Made by a program: the position numbers and the translations under genes | The notes under the pieces: model-generated | Told to the model about the DNA's origin: nothing | The model's input: only the letters and a program-made list of their open reading frames with translations | Database searches by the model: none | In this document: piece by piece, positions 1 to 9,819 of the stretch | Layout: every line of letters begins with the position of its first letter | How positions within the stretch are numbered: position 1 is the stretch's first letter | Source: Leptolyngbyaceae cyanobacterium RM1_1_2 | GTDB lineage: Bacteria; Cyanobacteriota; Cyanobacteriia; Phormidesmidales; Phormidesmidaceae | NCBI GenBank assembly: GCA_012032345.1 | Contig: JAAUQI010000001.1 | Coordinates: 1-64,000 of the forward strand | Direction of reading: 5' to 3' | DNA: 64,000 nucleotides

Positions 1-310
1 AGGGCGCAGTGCCCGTGAGCGCTGCGCGGCCTAACTCCTTGTCCACAAACTAGACGCCCCAAGCCAGCGCGAAGTGAGTCGGGGCGGCGAGAGAACTGTT
101 AAAATTCACCTCAGCCTGCCGGACTGCGCTATCAGTCTGGTCGGTTAGCGGCTCGGAGTTGTTGGTATCAGCTTCGAGTCGTGCGGCTAATTGTCTGGAC
201 GCTGCAGCGAGAAATTGCTGCATTAGTCAGGAAGATTATCTTATTTGGGCGATCGCGTCAAGAGTCTCTTTCTGGGCAGGCGGTGTAGGGTAGCAGTTGC
301 GAAAAGTTCC
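1..310. other. Left-edge stretch without a convincing gene
   Basis: No recognised gene. The minus strand carries one 57-codon open frame (stop at 50-52, ATG at 221-223, starting MQQFLAAASRQLAARLEADT), but it has no Shine-Dalgarno sequence and I recognise no family. The stretch lies just downstream of the truncated DUF417 gene. None of its frames continues the DUF417 sequence, so the rest of that gene has been lost rather than merely shifted out of frame. Confidence 0.4.
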
Positions 311-511
311 CTAAGTGCCAAATACGCTCAGCATCCAGCTCATAAACGGGCTATTAGCAACCAAGGGTTGAATGGCCTCGGCCTCGAAGGGCAAAAATTT
401 TAGCAGACCAATCCAGAGAAAGATCAGAACTAGTCCGTATTGAATGATCAAGAAATCAGCATTTTCAAAATTGCGACCCAGTGCAATCTTGTTTTGGGTA
501 GCTGTAGTCAT
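311..511 (-). pseudogene. DUF417 (YkgB-like) membrane protein, 3'-truncated
   Basis: The 66-residue product matches only the N-terminal third of DUF417/YkgB inner-membrane proteins, which usually run to about 190 residues. One membrane segment (about residues 22-41, FLIIQYGLVLIFLWIGLLKF) is followed by the family signature FEAEAIQPLVANSPFMSW, and the frame then stops directly after SVFGT. DUF417 proteins are small multi-pass proteins of poorly known function. It lies just downstream of the GMC oxidoreductase on the same strand, as the last member of the leftmost gene cluster. The family call is firm because of the signature. Whether the stub is expressed is unknown; I infer a remnant. Confidence 0.7.
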
Positions 512-556
512 TAGTTTTTTCCTCTTAGTAACTTGCGTTGGTTTAAGGCTATATTT

Positions 557-2125
557 TTACTGCATTCGAGCCTGCAGGTGTTCAGCGACTCGCAGCGCAT
601 TGGCCATGATTGTCAGCGTTGGATTGACGCCCGAATTGGATGGAAAAAAGCTGCTATCAACAACATAGAGGTTGTCTACCTCGTGGGTGCGGCAGTTGAG
701 GTCGAGGACGGAGGTGACGGGGTCTTCGCCAAAGCGACAGGTACCGCACTGGTGGCCCACGGCCTGTAGGGGAATGCTGTTGCGCGGATAAATGCCCATA
801 GGAATGAGGTAGGGCTGCATGGAGTGATCGACGGCTTTTAAGACCTCCATCCAGCGGTGGGCTAAGCGCTCGTGAGGCTGGGTGTTGTTGAGCTGATATT
901 CTAGGCAGACTTGCTCTCCCATCAGGCGGACGCGATTGTCTGGAGCTGGCAAATCCTCAGACTGTAGCCACCAGCCTGTAGAATGACTGGCAATGCGCTC
1001 CAGCCCAAACCCCGGCACCAGCTTTACTAGCGGTGCTAGAGCTGGCGGCGTCTCCGCCGGAATCATATCGCCTAAGACATTGCCCGTATTTTGCACCTGC
1101 CCCATAGGGTAGGGAAAATCTGGCTCGCCCCAGTAGAAATCATTAATGGCAATTGTTTTTTGATAGACCGCCGGATTAGGCTTAGTGCTGAGCGCTAGAA
1201 TTGCCGTTGCCAGATGCTTCATAAAGTTGCGCCCGACCTGATCGGAGCTGTTAGCCAAACCGTTGGGATGCTGGTCACTGGCAGAGCGCAGCAGCAGCAG
1301 AGCCGAGTTAATGGCACCGCAGGCCACCACGACAATGTCAGCGCTAAAAAGCTGCGATCGCCCCTCAATCTCTACCTCTACCTGGCTGACTTCTCGCCCC
1401 GAGGGGCTGGTATGCAGGCGCACCACTTTAGCTTTTGTCATCAGCGTCACATTTGCCTGCTGCTGCGCCGGACGCACCGCATTCACATCGGCATCGGCTT
1501 TGGCCTGAACCAGGCAGGGATAGCCATCACAGGTACTGCAGCGAATACAGGCGCTCAGCTCTGGGTGGGTTTCATCTAGCTTGATTCCTAGGGGCAGGTG
1601 AAACGGGTGCAGTCCCTGGTGCAAAAAGCCATCGCACAGAGTCTGCATTCGCGGCTCGTGGCTGACGGGCGAGTGGGGATAGCCTTGGCTCATGGGAGGC
1701 TCAATCGGGTCTTCGCCCGCTAGCCCGTGGACGTTATAAAGCTTTTCGGCGGCGGTGTAGTATGGCTCAAAATCGTCATACTTGAGCGGCCAAGCCGGAG
1801 AAATTCCCCCGTGATGAGTGACGGCGTCAAAGTCTTTTTGCCGCATTCGCAGCAGCGCCGCTCCGTAGACTTTGGTGTTGCCCCCCACCCAGTAGCCGAT
1901 TCCTGGCCGAAAGGGGTTGCCTTTGAGGTCGTGCCATACTTCACGGGTATGGTAGCGCTCCTTTTGATAAACCTCTTTGGGACTCCAGTTTTCTTTTTCA
2001 CGGGGCAGGAAGCTGCCCCGCTCTAGAATCAAAATCTTTTTGCCCGTAGCCGCTAGCCGATGGACTAACGTGCCCCCCCCGGCCCCGGTACCAATCACGA
2101 TCAGGTCGTAGTGTTCTGCGCTCAT
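557..2125 (-). CDS. GMC-family FAD oxidoreductase
   Basis: Predicted flavoprotein of the glucose-methanol-choline oxidoreductase family, which oxidises alcohol groups of sugars, polyols or sterols. The N-terminus (residues 6-18) has the FAD-binding strand and loop IVIGTGAGGGTL. A Cys-rich stretch near residue 190 (CIRCSTCDGYPC) is typical of bacterial long-form members. The C-terminal GMC domain includes HQCGTCRFG and the FAD-contacting NLYVVDSSFFPSNSGVNPT. At 522 residues it is normal length. AAGGA lies eight bases before the ATG. It follows the aquaporin gene by about 40 bases on the same strand. The SDR, glucosidase and aquaporin upstream suggest a sugar or polyol substrate, but that is context only. 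Confidence 0.88.
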   Translation of the reverse strand: MSAEHYDLIVIGTGAGGGTLVHRLAATGKKILILERGSFLPREKENWSPKEVYQKERYHTREVWHDLKGNPFRPGIGYWVGGNTKVYGAALLRMRQKDFDAVTHHGGISPAWPLKYDDFEPYYTAAEKLYNVHGLAGEDPIEPPMSQGYPHSPVSHEPRMQTLCDGFLHQGLHPFHLPLGIKLDETHPELSACIRCSTCDGYPCLVQAKADADVNAVRPAQQQANVTLMTKAKVVRLHTSPSGREVSQVEVEIEGRSQLFSADIVVVACGAINSALLLLRSASDQHPNGLANSSDQVGRNFMKHLATAILALSTKPNPAVYQKTIAINDFYWGEPDFPYPMGQVQNTGNVLGDMIPAETPPALAPLVKLVPGFGLERIASHSTGWWLQSEDLPAPDNRVRLMGEQVCLEYQLNNTQPHERLAHRWMEVLKAVDHSMQPYLIPMGIYPRNSIPLQAVGHQCGTCRFGEDPVTSVLDLNCRTHEVDNLYVVDSSFFPSNSGVNPTLTIMANALRVAEHLQARMQ

Positions 2126-2163
2126 CGATCGATTCCTTAAAAATGAATGCTTAGAAACAAACT

Positions 2164-3027
2164 CTACTGCTGTAGCCGATCGCTTAAATTAACCCCGCCT
2201 CTATGCCCGTTTTTATGGTTGTAGCCGCAGCGGAAAATGCAGCGTTTGTGAGTGTGGTGGTTGAGTTTGGCGCACTTGACCGCGCGCGGCCCCAATAAAA
2301 ACTGATACAGTTCGGCAGCGGCCAGCATCCCCGCAAGAGGGGCCAGCACATACAGCCCAAAATCCGTCCAGTTCTGGGCCGCAAAAGCCGAAGCAAAACT
2401 ACGGGCCGGGTTCATGCCAAACCCGGAGAACGGAGCTTCTAAGAACACATAGAGCATGACCAAACCACCGGCAAACAGTCCCGTATAGCGACTGAACTTT
2501 TTATGGTTGCTGGTGTACAAAACCGTCAGCATCATGATGAAGGCGATCGCTAACTCCCCCACCAGTGCCCCCAGCCAGCCACGAATGCCGGGGACGGTAA
2601 CGATATAGCTTACGGGCGGCTGCGTAAAGGCATCTCGCAGCAGCGCCACCACCAGGTAGACCCCAGCCAGCCCGCCCAGGCACTGAAACAGCACGTAGAA
2701 CAAGGCATCTTTAGACTTGACCTTGCCCAAACGATAAAAGGTCAGGGTCACCGCCGGATTGATGTGGGCACCAGACTGCTTACCCCAAGGCGAATAGATT
2801 AGAGCGATCGCCGTTAATCCCATGGCAATCCCAATCAGAAATCGCCGCAGATCGGCGCTGGCAATCGCCTGATGCACCAGAGAGTTGGGGTATTCAAACA
2901 GACAGGTAAAGACCCCAGCAGAAATCATAAAGATGCCTAGCAGAGCCGCCTCCATCAGATACTCGGGCCAGTGCTTTTTCAGCATTGTCACAGGCGTTTC
3001 TGGCAATATATTTGGGGATATTTCCAC
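2164..3027 (-). CDS. Aquaporin / glycerol facilitator (MIP family)
   Basis: Six-helix channel of the major intrinsic protein family, conducting water or small neutral solutes such as glycerol. Both pore half-helices carry the NPA motif: [11 protein letters not shown] (about residue 87) and FGMNPARSF (about residue 205). The Arg after the second NPA is the selectivity-filter arginine. The C-terminal tail is His/Cys-rich. Two starts are possible. The GTG at 3025-3027 has an AGGGGG-like element just upstream and overlaps the end of the glucosidase gene. The ATG at 2983-2985 lies two bases after the glucosidase stop and begins [16 protein letters not shown], which better matches family N-termini. 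Either way translation is probably coupled to the upstream gene. Confidence 0.9.
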   Translation of the reverse strand: MEISPNILPETPVTMLKKHWPEYLMEAALLGIFMISAGVFTCLFEYPNSLVHQAIASADLRRFLIGIAMGLTAIALIYSPWGKQSGAHINPAVTLTFYRLGKVKSKDALFYVLFQCLGGLAGVYLVVALLRDAFTQPPVSYIVTVPGIRGWLGALVGELAIAFIMMLTVLYTSNHKKFSRYTGLFAGGLVMLYVFLEAPFSGFGMNPARSFASAFAAQNWTDFGLYVLAPLAGMLAAAELYQFLLGPRAVKCAKLNHHTHKRCIFRCGYNHKNGHRGGVNLSDRLQQ

Positions 3028-5690
3028 AGCCGCCCCCTAAGCCTGATGCTCAGCATTTTGCAAATCATCGCGGCGACGAGTCCAGTCCATCCAGTCTGGT
3101 GGCTGGCCCCTAAACCCGCACCGTTGTCGCCGTGAAAATACTCGTGAAATAGAATGTAGCTGCGCCAGTGCGGATCGTTTTGAAACACGTCTAAGCCGCC
3201 ATATACGGGACGCCGCCCTGACTCGTCCTGCTCAAAGATGGCAACCAGGCGATGAGACAGGGCGATCGCCACTTCCTTGAGCGTCATCGCCTGCCCGGAT
3301 CCGGTGGGATAGTCCACCTTGAACTCGTCGCCAAAGTAGTGATAAAATCGCCAGAGCGCCTCAATTAACAGGTAGTTAACCGGAAACCAGATTGGCCCCC
3401 GCCAGTTGGAATTACCGCCGAATAGGCCGGTTGTAGACTCGGCGGGTTCATAGCTGACGCGGTACTCGCTGCCGTCGCAGCGCAGCACATAGGGCTGGGC
3501 CTGATGCACCTTGGACAGGGCGCGAATGCCGTAGGGACTCAAAAACTCGTCTTGATCTAGCAGCCGCTGCAAGACCCGTCTGAGCTTAGTGCCATAGACA
3601 ATCGCCAGCAGCCGTCTAGCCCCCATGCCGGGGGTTTCCATGCAGGCGACGTTGTTTTTCAGTTCTGGACGGTTGTGAATAAACCACTGCATCCGTTTCT
3701 TGAAACCGGGAAACTGCTCTAGGCTCTCTGACTCCAGCACGGCAACGGCAAACAGCGGAATCAGCCCCACCATCGATCGCACCTTTAGCGGTAGCTGCTG
3801 GCCGTCAGGCAGGCTGAGGGCGTCGTAATAAAAGCCATCGACCTCGTCCCATAGGGCAATCTCAGACTCGCCAATGCCGTCAATGGCGTCGGCAATATAG
3901 AGAAAGTGTTCAAAAAACTTGCTGGCAATGTCTTCATAGGAATTATCTTCCTTGGCTAGCTCTAGGGCGATCGCCAGCATATTCAAGCAGTACATGCCCA
4001 TCCAGCTGGTGCCGTCGGCCTGATTCAGATAGCCGCCCGTGGGCAGTTCTTGGCTGCGATCGAAGACGCCAATATTGTCCAGCCCCAAAAAGCCCCCCTG
4101 AAAGACGTTTTTGCCCTCCACGTCTTTGCGGTTGACCCACCAGGTAAAGTTGAGCAGCAGCTTGTGAAAGACACGCTGCAAAAACTGGCGATCTGAGCGT
4201 CCGTAGAACTTTTGCTCAATTTGATAAATCCGCAGCGCTGCCCATGCCTGCACAGGTGGGTTAACATCCCCAAAGGCCCATTCATAGGCAGGGAGCTGGC
4301 CGTTGGGCTGCATGTACCACTCGCGGGTCAGGCGACCGAGCTGCAGCTTGGCAAAATCGGGATCAACCATCACCAGCGGGATCAGGTGAAAGGCCAGATC
4401 CCAGGCGGCAAACCAGGGATATTCCCACTTGTCGGGCATCGAGAGAATGTCTTCACTAAACAGGTGAGTCCACTCGTGGTTGCGTCCGGCCTTGCGCTCA
4501 GGCGGGGGCACGGGCTGGCCGGGATCGCCGTTTAACCAGTCTTCGATCACGTAGTGGTAGTACTGCTTGCTCCAGAGCAGACCAGCAAACGCCTGCCGCT
4601 GGATATTGCGCTCATCCTCTGACAAGGAAAAGGGGCAAATCCGCTGATAAAACTCGTCTGCCTCTTGTTTACGCACCTGAAAAACCTGACCAAATTCTGG
4701 GCCAAAGGGGTCAGCCAAGCTCGGGCGATCGCTGAGCCGCAGACGAATTGTTTGAGTTTCTCCGGGGGCAAAGGATAGCGAATACCAGGCGGCAAACTTG
4801 GTGCCGACGCGATCGCTATTGACCCCATCGGCTTCTCCCTGCACGACATAATCATTGATGCCGTCTTTGACGTAGGGCGACTCATTGCTGACGCCAAATA
4901 GCCGCTGGTAGTTGGTTTCGTTGTTGGTAAAGAGCAGTTCTGGGCCGCTTTCGCAGTAGAGCCAGCGCGTGCCCAGGGTGGGATGTGCTGCCTCAACGAC
5001 GCTAAAATCGCTCTGGCTCACCTGTTTGATCAACGGTCTTTCGACCTCAGGATTCCAGTCCCAGGTATTGCGAAACCAGAGGGTGGGCAAAAAATGCAGC
5101 GGATGGGCCTCGGCGCTGCGATTGGCAATTGTCACCTGAATCAAAATGTCCTCGGGTGAGGCTTTGGCGTAGTCTACGAAAACGTCAAAATAGCGATTTT
5201 TGTTAAAAACACCCGTATCGAGCAGCTCAAACTCGGGTTCAGACTTGCTGCGGCGGCGATTTTCTGCAGCTAGCTGGGCATAGGGAAAAGCCTGCTGCGG
5301 ATACTTGTACAGGCACTCCATGTAGGAATGGGTGGGGGTGCTGTCGAGATAAAAGTAGTATTCTTTGACGTCTTCGCCGTGGTTGCCTTCGTTGCCCGTG
5401 AGGCCAAACAGTCGCTCCTTTAAAATCGGATCTTTGCCGTTCCACAGGGCGATCGCAAAGCAAAGCCGCTGACGGCTATCGGAAATTCCGGCAATGCCGT
5501 CTTCGCCCCAGCGGTATGTCCGAGAACGGGCCTGGTCGTGAGAAAAGTAATCCCAGGCTGACCCGTAGGGGCTATAGTCTTCGCGCACCGTACCCCACTG
5601 GCGCTCACTCAGGTATGGCCCCCAGCGTTTCCAATAGGCCGTGCGCTCTTGGTTCTGCTGTAGTCGAAGTTCTTCTGCCGTCATGCTCAT
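2988..5690 (-). CDS. GH63-like glycoside hydrolase (MGH1-type glucosidase)
   Basis: A 900-residue protein resembling bacterial mannosyl-oligosaccharide-glucosidase-like enzymes of family GH63, with an N-terminal beta-rich part and a C-terminal (alpha/alpha)6 barrel. Recognisable blocks include [18 protein letters not shown] near the N-terminus, [18 protein letters not shown] in the barrel and [18 protein letters not shown] near the C-terminus. It probably cleaves terminal alpha-glucosyl units of a small glucoside; the substrate is unknown. I place the start at the ATG 5688-5690 rather than upstream because AGGAG lies five bases before it and the ATG overlaps the stop of the SDR gene (TAATG), indicating translational coupling. 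No signal peptide is seen, so it is probably cytoplasmic. Confidence 0.85.
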   Translation of the reverse strand: MSMTAEELRLQQNQERTAYWKRWGPYLSERQWGTVREDYSPYGSAWDYFSHDQARSRTYRWGEDGIAGISDSRQRLCFAIALWNGKDPILKERLFGLTGNEGNHGEDVKEYYFYLDSTPTHSYMECLYKYPQQAFPYAQLAAENRRRSKSEPEFELLDTGVFNKNRYFDVFVDYAKASPEDILIQVTIANRSAEAHPLHFLPTLWFRNTWDWNPEVERPLIKQVSQSDFSVVEAAHPTLGTRWLYCESGPELLFTNNETNYQRLFGVSNESPYVKDGINDYVVQGEADGVNSDRVGTKFAAWYSLSFAPGETQTIRLRLSDRPSLADPFGPEFGQVFQVRKQEADEFYQRICPFSLSEDERNIQRQAFAGLLWSKQYYHYVIEDWLNGDPGQPVPPPERKAGRNHEWTHLFSEDILSMPDKWEYPWFAAWDLAFHLIPLVMVDPDFAKLQLGRLTREWYMQPNGQLPAYEWAFGDVNPPVQAWAALRIYQIEQKFYGRSDRQFLQRVFHKLLLNFTWWVNRKDVEGKNVFQGGFLGLDNIGVFDRSQELPTGGYLNQADGTSWMGMYCLNMLAIALELAKEDNSYEDIASKFFEHFLYIADAIDGIGESEIALWDEVDGFYYDALSLPDGQQLPLKVRSMVGLIPLFAVAVLESESLEQFPGFKKRMQWFIHNRPELKNNVACMETPGMGARRLLAIVYGTKLRRVLQRLLDQDEFLSPYGIRALSKVHQAQPYVLRCDGSEYRVSYEPAESTTGLFGGNSNWRGPIWFPVNYLLIEALWRFYHYFGDEFKVDYPTGSGQAMTLKEVAIALSHRLVAIFEQDESGRRPVYGGLDVFQNDPHWRSYILFHEYFHGDNGAGLGASHQTGWTGLVAAMICKMLSIRLRGRLWKYPQIYCQKRL

Positions 5691-6472
5691 TACTGCTCCT
5701 GATAGTTCCACAGCAGCCCGCCATCCACAAAGAAAGTGGTGCCCGTGACGTAGTCTGACTCAGGGGAAGCTAAAAAGGTGACCAGGGAAGCGACATCTGC
5801 TGGCTTGCCCAATCGCCCTAGGGGAATATTTTTTAGCAGCGCCCCCAGCTGCTCCGGGTCGTTGAGCAGCTTAGTGTTAATTGGGGTTTCGATCGCTCCA
5901 GGTGCGACATTGTTGACCGTAATGCCTAAAGGAGCCAGCTCAACGGCTAGATTGCGAGTTAGCATTTTGACTCCCCCTTTGCTGGCGCAGTAAGCAGCAA
6001 AGTGCGGAAAGGGCAGTTCTTCGTGAACCGAGCTGATGTTGATGACTTTGCCGGGCTGTTTTGTCTCTCGCAAATGTTTGACAAAAGCCTGGATAGCAAA
6101 AAATACGCCCTTGAGGTTGACGTTCATGACGGCGTCATAGTCGGCTTCGCTGACGTCCCAGAAGTCGGCGTTCTTCTCAACTCCGGCATTGTTGACCAAA
6201 ATGTCGAGCTGGCCAAAGTGGGCAACAGCGTCGGCAATCATTCGCTGCACGTCAGCCACCATGCCTATATCTGCCTGCACCGTAAAGCCGTCAACCATCT
6301 GACATTGACCTCCGGCTGCTTTCACCTGCTCCAGGGTAGCTTCGGCCCCTTCCGGGTGGGAGCGGTAGTTAATCACAATGCTGGCTCCCGCCCGGGCCAG
6401 ACGAATGGCGATCGCTTGTCCAATTCCCTGACTGCTACCCGTAACCAGGGCAACTTTTCCTTGCAGATTCAT
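5690..6472 (-). CDS. SDR oxidoreductase, glucose 1-dehydrogenase-like
   Basis: Classical short-chain dehydrogenase/reductase of about 260 residues. From the chosen start the Rossmann motif [10 protein letters not shown] lies near residues 11-20, followed by NNAG, the catalytic Ser in NISSVHEE and the YCASKGG catalytic Tyr/Lys pair. The closest described group is glucose 1-dehydrogenase [NAD(P)+]. I prefer the ATG at 6470-6472 ([12 protein letters not shown]) because GGAG precedes it by seven bases and family members start here; an upstream ATG at 6499 would add nine residues. It is the first gene of the minus-strand cluster and overlaps the glucosidase start. A glucosidase coupled to a glucose dehydrogenase suggests a glucoside is split and the sugar oxidised, which is inference. 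Confidence 0.88.
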   Translation of the reverse strand: MNLQGKVALVTGSSQGIGQAIAIRLARAGASIVINYRSHPEGAEATLEQVKAAGGQCQMVDGFTVQADIGMVADVQRMIADAVAHFGQLDILVNNAGVEKNADFWDVSEADYDAVMNVNLKGVFFAIQAFVKHLRETKQPGKVINISSVHEELPFPHFAAYCASKGGVKMLTRNLAVELAPLGITVNNVAPGAIETPINTKLLNDPEQLGALLKNIPLGRLGKPADVASLVTFLASPESDYVTGTTFFVDGGLLWNYQEQ

Positions 6473-6840
6473 ACTCACTCCGGTGATGAAATTTGCCAAT
6501 CAGAATGAACAAAGAGGTATCTTTGAGGAAAATAATTAACTTAAGGTTAATAGAAAACTTTTCAACCTCAGAAACCCATAGTTTTCCTAACTTTAGCATT
6601 TACGCAGTAGTCAAAAATCTAGCAGACTCTAGATATCAGGAAATAAAGAAAAGAACTTCATCCTAATTCAGGCATTTTGTAGACTCACATAGACCTATAA
6701 ATAAATTCTTTATCTCAGGGACAAAATTAAAGTACCATGCTCAAATTGGATTCCTATTAAAATAAGCAGAGAAGATATAGGTTATCTTAAGCAGTTTTGT
6801 TTTAAGTGGGTTTCAGCTTAAGTTAAGCAAAGATTTTATA

Positions 6841-6952
6841 TACTTTAATAGCAATCCGAATTAATTCATGCAGGTAGGACGGGCATCTCGCCCGTGCAGG
6901 AGAGACGTCCGTTCTACGAATTTTCACGATTCACGTAGGATTGCTAAAGTAG
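6841..6952. repeat. Short inverted-repeat element, possible MITE
   Basis: A stretch of about 110 bp bounded by near-perfect inverted arms, TACTTTAATAGCAATCC at 6841-6857 and GGATTGCTAAAGTA at 6938-6951. An inner hairpin GACGGGC ATCTC GCCCGT lies at about 6878-6896. The rest of the 6500-6965 intergenic space is AT-rich with no gene. The form is that of a small non-autonomous element. No clear target duplication is visible and no second copy was found in the window. Confidence 0.5.
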
Positions 6953-6965
6953 CAAATTAATCGTT

Positions 6966-7448
6966 ATGATGAACGCCGCAGATATTGCTAAAACTATTCA
7001 ACTGATTATTGCCCCCGTGGTGCTAATTACGGCCTGTATGCTATTTCAAAATGGGGTTTTAGTTCGATATGCGACTATTGGCCAGCGGATTCGATCGCTG
7101 GCTCACGAACGCTATGAGCTGCTGCGCTCTGGCAAGACTGACAACGCTTTTAGCCTAGAACGTCTACAGACGATCGATCGCCAACTTCCTTTATTAACCC
7201 ATCGCCATCGCCTGATTCAAAAGTCGGCTTTGTCTGCCTACAGCGCGATCGCTGTTTTCATTTTGACTATGTTTGTCATTGCTCTAGCAGTCACGCTCAA
7301 CGCCAGCATTATCGGCACAGCCGCACTAATTTTATTCCTAGCAGGTACGGGCATATTGCTCATCAGTATCTTCTACATTTCATTAGAAGTTCGGATTTCC
7401 CACCGGGCTATATGCTACGAAGTTCATCAAATCACGGCATCCGGCTAG
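6966..7448 (+). CDS. DUF2721 family membrane protein
   Basis: 160-residue integral membrane protein of the DUF2721 family, common in cyanobacteria and without an established function. Residues about 8-30 form one membrane segment (IQLIIAPVVLITACMLFQNG), followed by a basic helical stretch rich in Arg, Gln and His (IGQRIRSLAHERYELL and QLPLLTHRHRLI). Two more hydrophobic segments follow at about 90-115 and 118-142. The second codon is also ATG and could be the real start. A perfect palindrome, TGAGTATTTATACTCA, lies ten bases after the stop codon. Flanking genes point the other way, so it is probably transcribed alone. Confidence 0.8.
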   Translation: MMNAADIAKTIQLIIAPVVLITACMLFQNGVLVRYATIGQRIRSLAHERYELLRSGKTDNAFSLERLQTIDRQLPLLTHRHRLIQKSALSAYSAIAVFILTMFVIALAVTLNASIIGTAALILFLAGTGILLISIFYISLEVRISHRAICYEVHQITASG

Positions 7449-7457
7449 GCTCGTAGT

Positions 7458-7473
7458 TGAGTATTTATACTCA
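7458..7473. promoter_or_regulatory. Palindrome TGAGTAT-TT-ATACTCA
   Basis: Perfect 16-bp palindrome with a two-base centre, ten bases after the DUF2721 stop codon. A near-identical palindrome with centre TC lies at 22785-22800, again shortly after a stop codon, and both sit in the context GTAGTTGAGTAT. No U-tract follows, so it does not look like a simple terminator. It may be a protein-binding site or a small repetitive palindrome. Confidence 0.4.
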
Positions 7474-7515
7474 TCCTCCAAGAGCCAGCTTTAAACGCTC
7501 AGCCCTCTACTGACC

Positions 7516-7654
7516 CTGACTGACAAAAGTTCCTCCCGTAGGTTGGGTGAAATGCAATGGAACCGAACGCCAACAACGGTTTTGCTGGGTTGCGCCAAAG
7601 CTTCACCCAGCCTACAGCAGCATCATGGGTTCAAAAGTTTTGTCAGTCAATCAG
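7516..7654. repeat. Family A short repeat, complete 139-bp copy
   Basis: Bounded by CTGACTGACAAAA on the left and TTTTGTCAGTCAATCAG on the right, which are inverted repeats of each other. The interior holds a second inverted pair, TAGGTTGGGTGAA and TTCACCCAGCCTA, around AACCCAACG-type sequence. Other copies are at 31507-31645, 44301-44439 and 46340-46479, with partial ones near 12178-12297 and 44222-44300. Constant length and terminal inverted repeats without a coding frame fit a MITE. Confidence 0.7.
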
Positions 7655-7673
7655 CTATTGACCAGAAGCTAAA

Positions 7674-7757
7674 GCAAACCGCAGTTTGGTTAGAACAACT
7701 CAGATCGCTGAATCTTTACGTGACCGGCATCCTATTCATCCTTCTGCCTTTCGCTAT
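7674..7757 (+). repeat. Family B dispersed repeat, short copy
   Basis: Begins GCAAACCGCAGTTTGGTTAG and ends CTGCCTTTCGCTATA. The core ACAACTCAGATCGCTGAATC, then TTTACGTGACC, recurs at 21020-21132, 24769-24881 (inverted) and 27371-27518. This copy has only one unit of the terminal 14-bp tract (TTCATCCYTCTGCC) that is expanded in the other three. Confidence 0.7.
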
Positions 7758-7795
7758 AGCTTTCTGCACCTGCAAAGGTGGCAGGCTATCTAGCT

Positions 7796-8320
7796 TTAGC
7801 TATCAAATTTAGCTACCCCAAACGTAGCGTTAAACTGGCGGCACCAAATCGCCGCAGACTTGTAATCGTCTAGGTTCACCTCTGCCGGAATCAGGTAGCG
7901 CTGGGCACCGCTAAAGGCTTCTAGAGGAGCCAATACAACATAGTCCTGCTCCTGTAGCGGATAGGCAGGCGGCTCGGTAGCGCCTAGCACATCGTCAGAA
8001 CGGTGCAAAATCACCACCAGATCTGGCCCGCGATCGCTGGTTTGGAAAGATTGATCTAGCTCTAAATAGTTCTGCCCAGCTTCAGTGACAATTGCAGCCG
8101 TGCCTTCAGTTTCGACTTCTGCGGCGACAAAAGTACCGGATCTTGAGGCGGCTGAGCCTGATGCTGGAGCTGATTCTGGAGACATTGTATCGGCGGGTAC
8201 AGAGGCAGCGGTAGGGGGAGGGCTAGCCGTTTCCCCGGCAGGCGCTTCAGCAACTTCACTGGCACAGCCAGCGGATAAGATTAAAGCGCTGGCAAGAACG
8301 AGCAGATAATTGAATTTCAT
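7796..8320 (-). CDS. DM13-domain lipoprotein
   Basis: 174-residue exported lipoprotein. Residues 1-19 form a lipoprotein signal (LVLASALILSAGC; lipobox SAGC, Cys19). A low-complexity Ala/Pro/Ser linker runs to about residue 60, and a DM13 domain fills the rest: SGTFVAAEVETEGTAAIV, YLELDQSFQTSDRGPDLVVI, AQRYLIPAEVNLDDYKSAAI and WCRQFNATFGVAKF. DM13 has been proposed as a redox or electron-transfer domain; the single conserved Cys in WCRQF is part of that proposal. A paralogue with a frameshift lies at 14313-14848. It sits downstream of a flavoprotein on the same strand, compatible with a redox role but not proof. Confidence 0.85.
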   Translation of the reverse strand: MKFNYLLVLASALILSAGCASEVAEAPAGETASPPPTAASVPADTMSPESAPASGSAASRSGTFVAAEVETEGTAAIVTEAGQNYLELDQSFQTSDRGPDLVVILHRSDDVLGATEPPAYPLQEQDYVVLAPLEAFSGAQRYLIPAEVNLDDYKSAAIWCRQFNATFGVAKFDS

Positions 8321-8391
8321 AGCGTAGAACCTCTTGAGTAACGTGAACAGTTGACAGACAGGTTAAACGGCGATCGCCCGCTACCTGTAAA

Positions 8392-9768
8392 TTACATATT
8401 GGGGCAGGAAGGCATATCGTCACCGATCAGCAGTCTAGCTAAGCTAGGCAGCGCTTCCCCATAGGTAGGATGAATGTGAACAGAGCGCTCCAGCAGTCGC
8501 CAGGTAGCTTTGGCTTCCATCAGCGCCAAAAAGACATGGACGAGTTCAGCCGTCTCGTAACCTACCAGCGTTGCCCCCAAAATCTGGTCGGTGTCTTGCT
8601 CAACCACCAGGCGATAAAATCCCAGATCGTGGCCCCACTCAATCGCCCGAGCAATATGAGCCATGGGCATCGTCACACAGCGCGCTTTGAAGCCCTGCTG
8701 CTGAGCCTGCTCCAGGGTTAGCCCTACCCGCCCCACCTGCGGCTCGGTGTAGGTGGCATAGCCCAAAACGCGATCGCTGCGGGTTCTAGCCTCGCCGTTG
8801 AGGATAGCTTTTAGGCGGCGGTAGTCTTCCCAGGAGACATGGGTGAAAGCAGGCTGTTTAGCCACGTCGCCAATGGCGTAAACGCCAGGGACAGAGGTTT
8901 GAAACTGGTTGTCAATTTTGACAAAGTCCTGGGAGTCTAGCTCAATACCTGCCGCTGCCGCATGCAAGGCGCGGGTATTAGGGGTGCGGCCAATCACAAC
9001 CAGCAAGGCTTCGCCCTCCAGGGTTTCACCGTTACTCAGCGACAGCGAAAACACGCCGTCGCTATGGGCTACCTGCTCTGTACTGACGTTGAAATGCACT
9101 GAGATACCGTCTTGCTGCATCGCCTCGGCCAGGACGGCGCTGACATCGGCTTCTTCTTGAGACAGCAGGCGATCGCCGCGCACAATTAAATGGGTCTGGC
9201 TGCCCAAACGCGCTAACCCCTGGCCTAGCTCCAGCCCAATATAGCCAGCGCCAATCACCAACAGCCGAGGCGGCAGCGTCTGCTGGTCAAAAAAGTTGTG
9301 GTTCGTCAGGTAAGGAGTATCGGCCAGACCCGGAATCTTGGGCACTAGCGCTGATGTACCCGTATTGATCACAATAGTCGGCGCTGTCACCGTGACGTCG
9401 CCGCCCACAACCTGGTGCGGGTCAGCAAAAGCCGCCTCGGCGCAAACTACTTTGACCCCGGCGCTCTCTAGCCGTCGCTGGGTGCCCTGATTGAACTGGC
9501 TGCGAATGCCTCGGACTCGCTCCATCACAGCGGCAAAATCCACCTCGACCTGAGCATGAACCCCCAGCTTAGCCGCCAGACGCGCCCGTCCGGCGGCATG
9601 GGCCGCTGCCAAAAATGCCTTGGAGGGCGTACAGCCATAGTTGACACAGCTCCCCCCTAGGGCATCGCGCTCAAACAAAACCACTTTGCCCCCCGCTTGG
9701 GCAAAGTCAGCCGCCAAGGGAATGCCGCCCTGGCCGCTGCCGATCACGATCACATCTGCTGTTTCCAT
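8392..9768 (-). CDS. Mercuric-reductase-like pyridine nucleotide-disulfide oxidoreductase
   Basis: 458-residue FAD enzyme of the MerA/dihydrolipoamide dehydrogenase group. Residues 7-15 hold the FAD GxGxxG (IGSGQGGIP); the redox disulfide is Cys41/Cys46 in GGSCVNYGCTPSK. A second Rossmann motif (VIGAGYIGLELGQGLARLG) near residue 175 binds NAD(P)H. YAIGDVAKQPAF is the second FAD motif, and HIHPTYGEAL is the C-terminal interface region with the active-site His. No N-terminal heavy-metal domain and no C-terminal Cys pair as in true MerA are present, so mercury reduction is doubtful. It lies 51 bases after the cellulose synthase on the same strand and precedes the DM13 lipoprotein. Confidence 0.82.
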   Translation of the reverse strand: METADVIVIGSGQGGIPLAADFAQAGGKVVLFERDALGGSCVNYGCTPSKAFLAAAHAAGRARLAAKLGVHAQVEVDFAAVMERVRGIRSQFNQGTQRRLESAGVKVVCAEAAFADPHQVVGGDVTVTAPTIVINTGTSALVPKIPGLADTPYLTNHNFFDQQTLPPRLLVIGAGYIGLELGQGLARLGSQTHLIVRGDRLLSQEEADVSAVLAEAMQQDGISVHFNVSTEQVAHSDGVFSLSLSNGETLEGEALLVVIGRTPNTRALHAAAAGIELDSQDFVKIDNQFQTSVPGVYAIGDVAKQPAFTHVSWEDYRRLKAILNGEARTRSDRVLGYATYTEPQVGRVGLTLEQAQQQGFKARCVTMPMAHIARAIEWGHDLGFYRLVVEQDTDQILGATLVGYETAELVHVFLALMEAKATWRLLERSVHIHPTYGEALPSLARLLIGDDMPSCPNM

Positions 9769-9819
9769 AGTTTTGTCAATAAAGCAACGTTGGGCAGTAG
9801 TACTTAGGCCACAACGCTG

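Noticed and set aside
7458-7473. LexA box
   Set aside because: The cyanobacterial LexA motif needs GTAC-type half sites; TGAGTAT/ATACTCA does not fit.
7543-7812. 89-codon plus-strand frame
   Set aside because: It runs through a family A and a family B repeat and overlaps the end of the DM13 gene; not a gene.
8392-9768. True mercuric reductase
   Set aside because: The C-terminal Cys pair and the N-terminal metal domain are absent and no mer genes are nearby.
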